Positions 35,201 through 50,200 of a stretch of DNA of 64,000 nucleotides are shown one piece after another. The notes below the pieces were generated by a model. The model was not told the origin of the DNA, did not search any database, and was given only the letters and a program-made list of their open reading frames with translations. Within the stretch, counting starts at the first letter, position 1. Each line of letters starts with the position of its first letter. Both the position numbers and the translations under genes were made by a program. This DNA comes from Cryptomeria japonica (lineage: Eukaryota; Streptophyta; Pinopsida; Cupressales; Cupressaceae): positions 433,838,730 to 433,902,729 of the forward strand of contig NC_081407.1 of the NCBI RefSeq assembly GCF_030272615.1. Reading direction: 5' to 3'.

Positions 35201-38200
35201 TGGAACTGCTCTCCAGTTAAGGTCATAAGTTCTATGTAAAAAAAGACTCTAAATATGAATTGAGATTTAAACACTTGGGCTTTCTTTTTGGCACAGAACA
35301 ATAGAATCTAGTCTACCTTCCATTATGGTCTCAAGAAACATGCATGCCAAGATGACAAGCATTCTCTCTGATTGATATACACACATACATATAGATATCC
35401 ACATACACATATCCATACACACACAAAACCATTCTCCTTTTAAGGAAAATATAACCGTTCTCCAATCCACCAATTATATGGTTGGTAACCAGGTCAAATC
35501 TGCTGGTGTCCCTCCTTGGATTAAAAGGACATACATTTACATACTTATACACACATACATATCTATATACACACGTACATATAGATATACACATACACAT
35601 TCACATATCCACACACACACACAAAACTATTATCATTTTAAGGCAAATATGATCGCTCTCTAATCCACCAATTATATGGATTTTTTGGTTGGTAACCAGG
35701 TCAAAACTGCTGGTGTCCCTCCTTGGACTAAAAGGATATATAAATTTACATACACACACACCCGCACACCCACACTTGTGTGCATGCACACACTCACACA
35801 CATGCACACACATATATCTACACACATACATATAGATATGCACTTACAAACACACAAAACAATTCTCCTTTTAAGGCAAATACAACTGTTTTCCAACCCA
35901 CCAATTATATGGTATTTTTGGTTGGTAACCTGGTCAAAATTGCTTGTGTCCCTCCTTGGATTAAAATGATATATACATTTACAGACTTAAACATGCACAC
36001 ATGCACTCACACACATGCATGATGCACACACACACATGCACACATGCCCACACACACACGCATGTCTCCACACACACACACGTCTCTGTATGAATATTGA
36101 CAAATAAAACTATATTAATTGTGATGAAATGCTGCAAAACTGCTTATTGTACTTTAATAATGATAAGCTAGTGAAGGAGCAAAAGATGACAATAAATCAT
36201 TGTTCAAGAGAATACTGCTAAAGGAAGGATATAAAGAAAGAAAGGGCATTTGTATGCACACACACATCTATATCTCTATAATCCTATATATATTGATAAA
36301 TAAATTTGTATTAACCACGATGAAATGTTACAAACTGCCTTTTGTATTTTGAGAGCAATAAGGTAGTGAAGGACTGAAAGGCAACAATAGAACATTGCTT
36401 GAAAGTTAAGAGCATACAGCTGGATGAAAAGATACAAAGAGAGAGTGAGAATTCATAGCTTTTACAATGTAAGCATTAAAACTTATGGTTAATGCAGAAA
36501 GCAAAAAGAATGTAGTACTAAAGAATTTTCAGCAATTACATTGTAAGGCTATTTAACTGAAGTGAAATACAAAATGGAGAGTGTTCTGAAACCAGCTGTT
36601 AAGATTTTGTGCTGCTGCCAATATTAAGCATTAGGTCCTCCATAAGGGCTATGGTAAAGGATCAGATTATTCCCAGCAGTGTTGGGTCCAGTGGCATTGA
36701 ATTCTTTGGGCTATGTGTCCCAATCTATAGATTGATACGAAGATAATGATATTCTTGGCTATGCTTGATTGGACCATGTGAGTTTTGTTTTGAACTTATT
36801 TAGTGGTGCCCTAATGAGTAAAGTATGAATTATTCTCAACCTAATAAAAGAAATTTGAGGCTAAGCTCATTCATTGGACTTGAAATTTGAGGCAAGCAAA
36901 TTGTCCATTCTCATTGACCAATAAATGTTTCGGTCCAGATTAAAATAGGATGTTATATTAACAATTGCATGTCATGAGTTTTGAAGCTGATAAATAATGT
37001 TAACTCATCATGTAAATGAATTAGGCTGTTCCTGTTGATGGAGAAGTATGCCAAGGAAGATCTATGGTTACTGTTGAACACTTGACTGGAGAGGCTAATC
37101 CAATTGACAAACAAATTGGGGATGTTGTTCCTGGGGGTGCAAGGAACTTGGATGGTATGTTGATAATCAAGGTATGCTTGTATAATCCTTACTAAGTTTT
37201 AACATATCAACAATGTTGTTAAATTTGCTGAAAAACCACCTTACTATTTGTTTATCTAAAAGTAGTTTACTTAAACATATGGGAAATAAACTTAATTTAT
37301 GATCTTTTATGTGTTTATAATATCTTTCAACATGAACTACTTATTTGATTTATGTACTGAAAAAAATTGCTATTTCTTAAGCCAAAATAATTGTTCTAAT
37401 TTTTAAATAATTATATTAGTGATCTATCAACATATGTCAACATTGTTTCTGAGGGGCTCCTGGATAATATTGATCTCTACTAAGAGTTTTAACAGTAATC
37501 ATAAAAGAAACATGATTTAAGAAGAGTGCAGGTATACACTCAAAAGTCCAAGACACATGCAGTGTGAGACATTCAGATTCATGGAAGGAAAAGAATAGAA
37601 AAGAAAAATAGAAGACAAAATATTCTAACTAATCTGTTATATTGAATTGTGCCTTTCTGAGCGAAGGAAGGTGACAAAGTCATGAGCTTCAAGACACACA
37701 TGTCAAAGCCTAGAGTCCAAATATTCCAGACTTTTTTTAGCTCAAAACATATCATGATTTATATGAAACATTTAATTACTTGTCTTACTGCAGGTTGATA
37801 TGTTTCTTGCTCTCAACTTCAACCAGTTCTTACTATATTTAGTCCTGCCTTTGTGATTGAACACTCTGTCAAACCAGTAGCATGGATCTATAGAATATTT
37901 CCTCCCATTCTTTATATTCTTAGGATGGTTATATGCCAAAAATAAGCTAGCAAAAAATTACCTATTTGATAACTCCTATACCATGCTTACAGAAAGATTA
38001 AACATGACATATTTTAGAGCTGCTTCTATAGCACAAGTATGAGTTGCATACCTATCTTCACTCAATATGTTAATTTTAGAAGCATGCAGTAGGAATGATA
38101 TCTAGATTTATGCTATTTTCTGTTGCACATATATGGTATAAGTTGAAGGAAGCAATAGCCAAAATTTAATGTCACAAGACAATCCTTGTTTTGCTCAAAA

Positions 38201-41200
38201 TCAATGAAATGTCTTCACAGCTCAACTTCTAGAACAACATACAGAAAAGATAATAGGAGAATGAAATTCACTGCAAATCTAACACCAAAAATATTGCCCA
38301 GCTCAAGCGGCTCATTGAGGAACTCTTGTAGCAGGAGTTATATTATTTTTAATATTTTTAACATACCAAACATTATTTACAAAGCAATGATTTATTTGGC
38401 TTTAGCATAACTATCATATGGTTTTCAGGACTGAAACTCATACAACATATTGCCTGAATGATGGGGCATACCTGAAATGTTAATGGTGAAGTCTCAAAGT
38501 CCAGTGTTCTTTCTTGTACACCCCTTCTTCCTGCCATCGTGTCTCTATGTAACCAATGTTTCCTTAGCACATTTATTCTGTTTGAGCTGTGACACAGAAT
38601 TAGGGCATCATTTTTGTCTTCCTACCTGCATACATGATTTCCAATTGCTGTCTTTTTTAATTGCTAGTTTTTTTAAAACAATCAATAAACAGTGTAATTT
38701 CCTGTACTTTCAGTGTTACACGATTTGACAATGTACATCTTCTTATCTAGAGCAACTTAGGTCTTAACTCTATGGCTTTTCTCAAATCTCACATTAGGTA
38801 CATAACAACTGTAATCCTTAATATTCTGCTTCATGTCATGACCCCAGCTATAACATATTAATCATCAAATAAATTCAGAAAATTGTCTTACTCCCTAAGG
38901 CTTCACAGTTTTCTATAATCTAATCATGCCAAGGCAAATAGAAAGAAAATACTGACTCTATCCTATTGATCCAATTCAACCCTGATGCTTATGATAATAT
39001 ATACCAAATGACTAGTATGGAACAGCAATGATAAGTTTAAGAGCAGGTTTGTTTAAAGATTAAGAAAGTTTAATAGCCTGTAATGCCCCCTACAGCGATC
39101 ACATTATCTGACAGTCCCCTGTGAAAACCTAATCAGCAAATGGAGTTTCATTGAACACTGCATCGTCTACTTTCAGGGCTGGGAACATAGAGGACGATAT
39201 TTGACAGTAGTGTCTGATCGATAATATTGTGCAAGTGCCTAAATGTGTGATTGATAATCATATCCAGTTTGATGAGATAGCATTGTGTTGTGCGTTTTGC
39301 ACACACCCCTGTCCCAGACAGGAGACCCCCCCCACCCCCCAATTTTTTTTGTTTAGTCTGCCCGATAGAGAGAGAGAGGGCATGTGATTGAAATTGCATG
39401 AGAACCCTAGACTTCACATGAGATCATTAGTACCGAAATGCAAAGTGGAAATACAATACTGGCAAATGTCGAGGGTTTACAATATAAAATCGACTCTACC
39501 CAAGCTTTCAAAATCACCCAATGTATCCCATCCTATTGTCGAGCCTGCAATTGCCAAAAAATCTCGACTTTGAAATCGCCGAACTTCCACCAAGAAAGTA
39601 GAGCCCGAAATAATTTGAAGAAAGGGTGGTCGCGTTAAGATCATATTTGTTGACTTCCTCGCATTTTGCCTGTCAATGCCGAGTTTATCCCCCCTTACCG
39701 GCTAAGTTGCGCTTTTAGTCCAAAGGCCGAGTCAAAGAAATTCGTGCATTTCTGTTCAAAAGCCCGAATTCTTCCAAACAAAGGGGCGAAAGAAACTCGA
39801 CATTTTTACTGGTTTTGTGAGATATAAGAGAATCGCACTTTTTCACCCAATAGGCCAAGTTTCCAAGCAAAGGAGTTGCTTAAAAGAAAAATTGCACATT
39901 TCCTTAGAAAAGCCCAAGTTTGGTAAAGAGATGAATTCTCTTAAGAAATTTGGCGTTTATAATAAATTTGCAAAGTTTGGCGATTAAAGTGTTTTTGTTA
40001 ATGTCTGTAGCTGCAGGAGATTTCATTATTCCTGTGATGATTGTGAATCTATATTGTTCGACTATCTTGAGTTTTGCGTTTGATTCTTTGGGTTCTTCCA
40101 TAGCTGGAAGTGTAACCGTTCCTTTGATAACTGTCACCGACCTTTGTGTATTGATTATGGCTTCATGGGAGCCTTGTGCTTGGTGGCTGCGTTTCTTTCT
40201 TTATCGTATTGCTTCCAATTAAAAGGTTCGGTTGATACAATGTTTGTGTGGCTTGTTTGATAACGGTTTATGAATCGGCATGTAATGTAACTGCCACTAA
40301 GCATATTGCATGCCTTAAGCATGGGATTTTTGTCTACCTTTATCTGGTTTAAGCATGGGATTTTCGCCTACCTTTATCTGGTGTGTGGTGGATTGATTTT
40401 TTAGAGGTTCACGCATGAAATTCAGAAGAGAGAATACATTTGATATATGCTTCTGTGATCATTTGCATGATGAGTTTTTATCAGTATCTTCTTCAGCGCT
40501 TCAGTATTTTTTCAGCTTCTACTGTTGATTGTTAAGTGCTAACAATCTGTGTTTAGATCATTTCTTGATTAAGCTTGAGAGCATCGTATCAAATTTGTGC
40601 CTTTAATAAAGGTTGATTTTTGGTGTGGATGCATTTTTCACCCTCAGGTGGAGGGTTTTCCCAGGATAAAATTTTGTGTATCTTGTTCTTGTAAGATTTT
40701 CTAAGTTTCAGATTGTTGTGTCTTACCTTTCTTATTCTAACATTAACATGGTATCCGAGCCAGGTTTGAGGCCGTCTCCCTCATAGGAGGTCTCAGGATT
40801 CTGGGAGGGTTGCTTGTTTATTGTTTGGTGTTATTCAAACTATGTTTTTTTGAAGACTACACCTTTCTCTAAGTTGCAACTTTATTTCTTCCTATTTCGA
40901 ATTTCATTTTCCGTTGATCTTTCACAGATCGACAGGACTTCGCCAGAGAAGCAAATCAGAGTAGGCCCTGCCGATATTATTCACAGCCCTGAGTTCAAGT
41001 TTTGCATAGTAAGTTCAATGATGATCGCGATATTGTGTTTGGGGAAACTCTCTGTCAACCGACGTATTGTTCGTGGACTGCAAAATTCTGCTGCAAATTT
41101 CCACTCTGAAAGCTCAACCTCTATATTGCTCGTCATTTGAGTCTGGAAAGCTCGTTGCTGGTTCGATCTGCTTCGTTTCCTTCTTCAAAGGCGAGCGGTG

Positions 41201-44200
41201 CAGAAAATGGTGGTTTCAAATCCAGCAACAGGATGTCTAGCAGGTGGAAGGAAATGTTTAAGCTAAGCAACAAAGATTATTTCTGCACCGCATCAAAGGA
41301 AGCCGAGGAGGACGACAATGAAGAGAAACCCCTTGTTTCTTCATGATCGCGGTGGTCGTTTTCAAGAAGCGGCGGTGAATTATGAGGTAACGTATTATTT
41401 TGTGCTTTGCCGTTTTCCATAAGCAAATCTGTAGTAGAACGCAAGTCGAGGCCGTTCTCGGAACCTCCTTTCTGTTACAGAAGCAAATCCGTTGGAGCTC
41501 AGTCGACCTTCAAAGAATCTGAGGCTCTGGTCTCGGGTTCGAAGCCCGCTGATATAGCCGATTTAAAAGACGTCAAGAAAGGTCCGCCAAATCTACCCAA
41601 GCACAAAGGCAGTCCAGGAACGACAAGGAGAAGCTCCTCTGTGAGAAGCTACGAGCGAGGTAGTCCTGGAAGGGGGAGCAGGAGGTTCGTGGTTCGAAAC
41701 TCGAAGACGCTTGTTTCTCCATGCCCTGGAAAACCCATGGCGGATGGGTTGCTTAAAAGCCATTGTAATGTTTCAGGAGTGAGCATGAAAGTGAATCCTG
41801 TGCTGAATGTGCCGGCCTACATTGGCCCTATGAGAGGCAAAAACGGCCTTGGATTAAAGGGAATTATTTAGAAATAGGTAACTGCTCCAACATACGTCTT
41901 GATCGCTTGAACACTAAAAATATTAAAATTGAGACAAGAGGGCTCTCTCAGTGAGAGGGAGCAGACTGCAAGGAGATTTTTGTTCTAATCTCAGGATGGT
42001 CATATTCCAAGGATCATGGTCTTTTCAGCTTCAGAAGGAGTCTGTTATTTCATTAGAGGCAACCTTGGATGAGGAGGTCAGAAGGTTGATATCAGGTTCA
42101 GAGGGAGCCACGTCATCATGAAGATTTGGTTAAAGCATTTTTTCTCTATGATAGAGAAATTTGAGGTGAAAGCCCTTGCTAATGAGTTCTTCTCTGTGAG
42201 GGAGAAGTTCGAGGTGCAATCCCTTGTTAATGCATTCTTCTTTGCGAGAGAAGTTTGAGGTGAAAGCCCTTGTTCCACCCTCTGGGAGTAACCATGGTGG
42301 ATGTCATGTCGAGAGACTCCATGAAAACATCACGTTGAGTGACTCCGTGATGAGAGCTTGTGTTTATTTCACACACGGGAGTAGCCATGGTGAACATCAT
42401 GTTGAGTGAATCCGTGATGCTATCATGTTGAGAGAATTCGTGATAAAGTTTTGTTTTTACACATATGGGTGTAGCCATTGTGTTTGTCATGTTGAGAGAC
42501 TCCATGACTTGAAAATCAGTAAATGATATCTCCTTTGCTAAGAGGGAGTGTTAATGTTTGTAGCTGCAGGAGATTTCATTATTCCTGCGATGGTTGTGAA
42601 TCTATATTGTTCGACTATCTTGAGTTCTGTGTTTGATTCTTTGGGTTCTTTCATAGCTAGAAGTGTAACCGTTCCTTTGATAACTGTCACTGACCTTTGT
42701 GTATTGATTACGGCTGCATGGGAGCCTCGTGCTTGGTGGTTGCGTTTCTTTCTTTATCGTATTCCTTCCAATTAAAAGGTTCGGTTGATACAATGTCTGT
42801 GTGGCTCGTTTGATAACGGTTTATGAATCGACATGTAATGTAACCGCCACTAAGCATATTGCATGCCTTAAGCATGGGATTTTCGTCTACCTTTATCTGG
42901 TGTGTGGCGGATTGGTTTTTTAGAGGTTCACACATGAAGTTCAGAAGAGAGAATACATTTGATATATGCATCTGTGATCATTTGCATGATGAGTTTTTAT
43001 CAGTATCTTCTTCAGCGCTTTAGTGTTTTTCCAGCTTCTACTATTAATTTTTAAGTGCTAACAATCTGTGTTTAGATCATTGATTGATTAAGCTTGAGAG
43101 CATTGTATCAAATATGTGCTTTTAATAAAGGTTGATTTTTGGTGTGGTTGGGTTTTTCACCCTCAGGTGGAGGGTTTTCCCAGGATAAAATTTTGTGTAT
43201 CTTGTTCTTGTAAGATTTTCTAAGTTTCAGATTGTTGTGTCTTACCTTATTCTAACATTAACAGTTTTCACATTTCTTCTAATGGGCCCGAATTTCTCCT
43301 TGGGTTAAGCGCAAGAGCCAAACACAGGCAAGGAAGTTCGGCGCTTTTAAGAAAAATGTGAGTTTGTGCGATAAAGACATTCTCACGTTTCTCTTAAATT
43401 GTGAGTTTGTGTGATAAAAACATTCTCACACCAAGTCTCTTCCAAACAAAGGAGCGAAGGGTAAAAATGTTAATTTTGTGGATCAGAATTAAAATTTATC
43501 TTCTTCTACGTATTATCTATCACTGAATTGTTGTATAAATCTGATTGTCTTCTTTTATGTTGTAGGAGAGGAGGAGCATTTTTTTTCAATGTACATTCTC
43601 ACACATTTCATTTGGTATATGTAGTGGGCTGGGTACGGTCAAGCGATGCCTTGACCGGCCATGTCTTTTGGACATGGCCGATCAAGACATCACTTGATTG
43701 TGCCCCCTCACGATAATAAATGTTTGAATGAGAGACTTCATTTATCTCTCATTCAATCATTTATCTTACCGAGGCTATCATGCATTAACACTCCCTCTTA
43801 GCTAGGTAAGATAAATGTAAAAGGTATTGGGAGCAATATTCATAAATCATATGATGCTTATCTTGGGACCATAGTTTCAAGATGTGAATTGCCTCTGTCG
43901 GCGATTCTATTCACAAACTCTTGAGTGGATTGCCTCTGTCGGCGATTCTATCCATAAGCTCTTGTGTGGATTGCCTTAGTCGGTGATTCTATCCACAAGC
44001 TCTTGTGTGGATTGCCTCAGTCGGCGATTCTATCCACAAGCTCTTTGTGTGGATTGCCTCAGTCGGCGATTCTATCCATGAGCTCTCACGTGGATTGCCT
44101 TAGTCGGCGATTCTATCCATGAGCTCTTACGTGGATTGCCTCAGTCGGCGATTCTATCCATGAGCTCTTGTGTGGATTGCCTCTGTCGGCGATTCTATCC

Positions 44201-47200
44201 ACAAGCTTTTACGTGGATTGTCTCAGTCGGCGATTCTATCCACAATCTTGAGTTATTGTAAGATCGTCACCTTCCAATAACCTCAAAAATACTAGTGGAA
44301 ATCATTTGGAAGTCGTCACTTCCTTATGATTTACACAGGGCCCATAAAATAATTATTAGTATTAATAATAATAATCAATATTTACAATTTTTACCTCAGA
44401 AGTGCTCAATCTTGATTAGTAAGCTCCCTCTCAATCACAAGGTATCTTGAGTTTCTTCTAGAGAACATATTTTTCTGAACATATGTCTGAATTTCTTACT
44501 TCAGCAAGGGACGCTTGTAGTTCAAGTTTGAGAGGACAAGTTCTTGCAATGTGGCCATATTTGAGACTTTCAAGGAGATATCAATCTGATCTTAATCGGA
44601 TCTTCCTTCAGGCGGTTAGGCTTTATAGAAGGAAACCTGGCTCTGATACCATGTTAATTTTGTGGATCAGAATTAAAATTTATCTTCTTCTATGTATTAT
44701 CTATCACTGAATTGTTGTATAAATCTGATTGTCTTCTTTTATGTTGCAGGAGAGGAGGAGCATTTTTTTTTCAATGTACATTCTCACACATTTCATTTGG
44801 TATATGTAGTGGGCTGGGTACGGTCAAGCGATGCCTTGACTGGCCATGTCTTTTGGACATGGCCGATCAAGACATCACTTGATCGTGCCCCCTCACGATA
44901 ATAAATGTTTGAATGAGAGACTTCATTTATCTCTCATTCAATCATTTATCTTACCGAGGTATCATGCATTAACAAAAAACTTTGCGATTTTAATAGTTTT
45001 GCAAGAAGTGAAGAAGTTCGCATTTCCTCCCCAATTCACAAGCCAAAAGCATATTGAAAAAAGAGGAAGGGCTCGCGCTATTCACATTCTCCCTCAATAT
45101 GCCGAACTTGCCCCTTATTTTGCCGATAAAAAATCAAAGCAAGATCCTAAGGTTTTTTGCATTTGCACTTAAAAGGCGGAGTTTTACCCTTTCATTGAAT
45201 CAGCCAAGTAAAGAGAAAAGAGGGGATTCAAATTAATTTAAAAAGTGAATATTTTTTTAATTTTTCCCTCTTATTCGTCCAAACAAAGCCCGACATTGCC
45301 TTAATTTTTTTTTAATATTTGTTAAAATTGTTTATATTTTTAGAGGTGATTGATTCAAGTTGAAATCGATTGTTCGCAGATCGATGTTGTTGGGAAGAGC
45401 TAAGGTGGCAACCTAAGGCGCAAATTGAATATAGGATCTCGATTGAGCTGGGTGATGAAGATGATGACGCACAAAGACTACCAAAGGGCGGTGTCAATGA
45501 AGAACATGTTGCGGGGTAGAGGCAACCACAACACAAAAGGACCAAGGAGATGATATTTCAAGTCTTTGGAGAGTAGTGGTATACTTAGAATGATACCAAT
45601 ATATGCACACTCAAAAACAACTCAAATTGCACAACAAAGAATATCAAAAAATCCATTGGCTTGTAAAACTGAATTGTTCTAATGTAAATGACTTAATTGA
45701 TGCCAAATAGTGGTCGGTAGCTGAGGAGGTGGTTGGGAGGACAACAAAAGATAACTAGGCATGTGTTAAAGCTAGCTTCTAGAAGGCAGATTGCAGCCTT
45801 TGAATGCAGTTAATCGTGGCCTTTCATTCAAATTGTAAAATCTATAAAAGGAAGATGCCTCTCTTTGTAAAGGGTTAGATTTTAGTAGTTAGATCTTTTA
45901 GAATTAGGTAGCCAACAAGTTAGAAGTAGTTGTAGTTAGCAGATTAGGAATAGAATAGAGTTGTAAGAAATTGTTGTAATGACAACTAAAATCAATATAT
46001 AAACATTGAAGAATGGTGTTTGTTATTTTGGTTTTCTTCTATTTGCATGATTTCCCTTCAGCTGGTTAAGTTGAGTTCAATGGTTTTAATGGTGAAATGT
46101 GGGGGGTATTTGATGTATTTCCGGTTCATACCATTAGGACCTGCTGATTGTAAGTCACCGTGTATGGTTAGTTTGAACCCAAAACTGTGCTTAGTTCAAC
46201 CATGGGTATTTGTTTTAGGCTGCGCCAGAATTGGGTGCCTAAAAAAATGTCCATAGTCTGAAAACCTTTAATTTCCTAGGAGCTTGCACTGTTCTTGTTG
46301 AGTTGTGAGGGTGTCTCTGGCAAAACAATGATTAGTTTATGGAAATCTGTCTACCCGCTACATTAATTGTTATCATCACTGTCCTTAGGATCCCTAAACC
46401 CTTCCCTTTTTCATTTATTTCCCCTGTCTGAGAATCGCAACATTGTCAGATGCAGACTAGCTTGTTGTAAACGTAAGTCCCTTGTGTTACCAGCAAAACA
46501 CATCAAACCGTTGAGTTATCCCGCAATGAAGACCTGACATTTGGAACCTTGAGGTTGTCCCCTTTGATCATCTAAAACAACATTAGGGATTTCCTTATTC
46601 AAGAGAGGATAGGATACTCAACATTCTATTTTGTGTTGACCAGAAGGAGTTGGTAATCCGACTTTAGCCACGTCAACACATTGGTTAGCATTAGTTATGG
46701 TGAAAGGATGCATTGAACCAAAGGTCATTGCCATTACTAACAGGCACCATGTTTAAAAGACACTACTCTCCTCCATCAATGAAGAAGTATTAAAGGACAA
46801 TTCCAAGCAAGACAAGAGGAGCATCGAAGTATCTGCATTTTCAGCAAGGGAAACAATCACGTACCCTTCAGACAGAGACATACAAATCATTTTATCAACA
46901 ATCTGAATATTCATATTAATTTTGGTGGTATGATCTACATTATGAGTAAATATACATTTATGTGCAAAATAGTCTTCATATGATTTTAATAATGTCATCT
47001 CTTCTGTATTAAGTCTGATTATACATTTCTAAATCTGTATATTTACGTAATAAGATAAAATGAATCAATCCTTTAGAATGGCGAGCAATCAGACGTTCTA
47101 TTGTGCAGGGGAGATACAGTACATATAAGTAGGGCAAGTAGCCAAAGGTCCATCTGGGTTAAGCAGGAGGTCAAATGATGGATGTGCTTCCATACCCCTG

Positions 47201-50200
47201 AACTCCAAAGAGTTAAGCAGGAGGAAGTAAGACGGATGTACTTCCATGCCCTTGAACCTGTTGGATTGGCTCAAAGGTACCTGTATGATCTCCCATGGTA
47301 CTTCACAATAGCAATGGATTGATTGGATGGAGCTCCAAAGGCATTAACTGAAATTATATGTGTACATTGTTGAATATTATGTTTATTTTGTGATACTAAC
47401 TTGGTTGCAGGCTCAAGATTAAGATAGTAATTCGACAATACACATTTCCAAGCATCATCCAAACCCTAATTAGGGAAATTTACTTTAGGGAAAATTGAGT
47501 AGGGTTCCTGTAGGGGATATTATACTTCAGCATATTTTGTTTTTCTTATGTTTGTTTCATGTTCATGTAAAGTCAAAATAAGTAAGGTATTTCAGATCTT
47601 CCATTAAGTAAAATTGGTATAATAAATGATAGTTATTAACAAGTGTCAACTCATTGCTAGAGAGCAAGGGCTCTTCTAGTCATTAATTATATTGCCTCAT
47701 TTGGTTTTCTCCTGGTTGATTTTGTCGATTGTGTTTATGCCTTCCATAGGGGATTTAGGGTCTTGCTAATAGTTCTTGTTCTTGTACCTTTAATACCTTA
47801 AATGGTCCTTAAATGCAAGTTTTTTCCTTCATAGCACAATTTGCTGCAGTTAAGAAGATTTCATATACAAGTTACCGTGCCCTAGACCAAGTTGCTTTCC
47901 TTCTTGGAGTGAAATTTCCAAGTTTTACCTGTAATTGGAGCCTGAAACAATGCAATGAATAAGGACTGATGATGGAGAGTGATTCAGAGTTATATATTTG
48001 TCCTTGGTCTAGTCAATTGCATGTTTTTCCCTCAAATTGGGAATGTGCAGAATTGCCCAGTTGTGCCAATTCATCAACTGTGAGTTGCATGCTGGTTAGT
48101 ATGCTACCTTTTACCCTTTGAGGGTCTTCTTAGCATTATGTGATTTTTTTTCCCTTGTCCTTACTAGTGCACATTTATTGAAGAACTATTGAATTACCTG
48201 AGGGCTTGCCATCTATTTTGTCTGTGTTTGAGGCTAGAACAACACATTCTCATCATTTATTTAAAATTATTTATCATGCCATCTTGTCCAAATGTCTTTT
48301 ACACTAATATGCTTGTATATAAGCTGTTCTTACTTGTGCTAACACTGAACAACCTCCACTTCTTCTACTTTATCTATATGCTTTTAAATTAAATGTAATG
48401 GTTGGTTCCTTTTCTAGTACATTTTGATCTTGTGGTTGGTTTATGTATGTAGTTTGCTTGATTGGAGGAAATCTTGGACTTTGAAAGACATGGCTTCCTC
48501 AAACCTTAAGTATTGTTTTCAAATAAATAGTATTTTTAACTAGTAATTACCATATGTTTTTACTCATTTAATATATTCTTTTCCAGGCAACAAAGACATG
48601 GAATGAGTCTACATTGTCCAAGATTATGCAGTTGACTGAAGAAGCACAGTTAAACAAACCAAAGTTGCAAAGGTGGCTTGATGATTTTGGCGAGCGTTAC
48701 AGCCAGGCTGTTGTGGCTGTATCTTTTGCTGTAGCTCTTTTAGGCCCATTTCTGTTCAAGTGGCCTTTGATGAGCAGTCCAGGTTAGTAACAATCATAAT
48801 GCATTTAATACTTATCAAGACCCTAAGTAAACCATTGATCTATATCCTTGGGAATGATGGCATCACCAACATGTATGTGTTTTTATATTCCTTATAACTC
48901 TACCTGATTATACATTCATTCATCATCTCTTTTAATATCCATATTGTATGAGTGTGTGCATTCTAAGACAAGCGAATCCAAGGGGAAAACTGAATGTATT
49001 TGAGAAAATTTTGCTCAATGATTTCATTAATGATTGAATGTAATAATATGCATGCAAAAATTTAGCTAGCTCAAGGTATCACTTATAGACACAATTGTTC
49101 AAATTATGAACCCTATTGATGCATCAAATATCAATATGTAAAATGTGTCCCACAAAGCTAAGTCAGACTTAATTCTGTTTTTCTTCTTTTTCCAGTTTAC
49201 ATTACTGATTACACATATGTCTCCACCAGACCTGTCATAGCAGATTCATATGTACTCTTTTTTGCCATTTTAAACAGTTAAGACTGTCCTCACACACCCA
49301 GTTGCCTATTTCATCCATGATGACACTTGACTGCTGTTGTAACATGGTTAAGTGCTCTTTTCATGGTGGTTTGTAACTTTAAAAACTATGTTTTACTGCT
49401 AGGTGCTTCTTTTTTGTATGTTTGTCTTTTAAACCCTTTATTCCTCTTCTAGGCATACTTAAAAGCTACGTATGTCACTCATTAACAGTTTCAGGTACGC
49501 CTTTTACTCAATGCTGTCACTTAACACTGGTCTTTGTGCACATGGTTGCCTGTTTTATCCATGTTTCTCACTTTACTAATGGCTTCTCATGTAGGGATGC
49601 CCAAAGATCGTCTCTGTCACTTTAGTTATCTTCTTTCACCCCTAGGCACACCCTATACACATTGCTGTCACTGGATGCACCCTTATCACTGCTTTGGCAG
49701 GCATATTAGCTCCATCTGTCACTTAAACCTCCTTTAGGCATGCTTTTGAACTGGCATAGTCACCTATCATACTCATTTGGTGCTTATTTTTTGGTGTTTG
49801 GGTGACTTGAAGAGCTCAACCCTTCTTCTAGATGCCTGTTTTTGTATCTGTTGTCACATGGAAGATTTCTATCACTACTGAAGCGTGCTTTCCTGCTCTG
49901 CCACTAACACTTGGCTGATAGACTCTCAGTCGCACTTGACAGGGATTTCTGTGACTAAAGTCAGCTGAAACTCCTCTAGGGCATGCATTCCTCCTGTGCT
50001 TGCCATTTGAATGTTCTAAAGGTTCTCTCTATTTATGCGTATTGACATGCATGTCACTTAAACTCTGATCAAACTCTTTCTCCCCCTTGAAACTTGACAA
50101 CTTCCTGCAGGTGCTCCAACATGAGTGTTTTTGGTTCTACAAACAGCTTCTCGTGCTTTCTTTTTCTTGTCTTTCCATGTTTCCTGTTCTTATGCATGCT

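Larger units (their letters stand above)
39996..43263 (+). mobile_element. Non-autonomous LTR element carrying captured cellular sequence
   Basis: LTRs at 39996-40748 and 42549-43263 both begin TGTTAATG and end ATTAACA, and the element is flanked by GTTTT (39991-39995 and 43264-43268). A primer site TGGTATCCGAGCC follows the 5' LTR directly (40749) and a purine run, taagagggag, precedes the 3' LTR. The 1.8-kb interior has no retroviral-type domains; instead it holds Ser-rich coding sequence (40925-41871) and, before the 3' LTR, repeated 'catgttgagagactccatga'-like words. The 5' LTR carries an extra tandem copy of 'aagcatgggattttcgcctacctttatctgg' (about 40317-40382). Confidence 0.88.

Noticed and set aside
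35475-36022. His/Thr-rich and Val/Cys-rich open frames on both strands
   Set aside because: They are translations of CA-rich simple sequence in tandem repeats, with no gene-like features.
43880-44252. Regular repeat array resembling a CRISPR array
   Set aside because: Units are directly adjacent with no unique spacers, lie inside a plant LTR element, and vary among themselves as minisatellites do.
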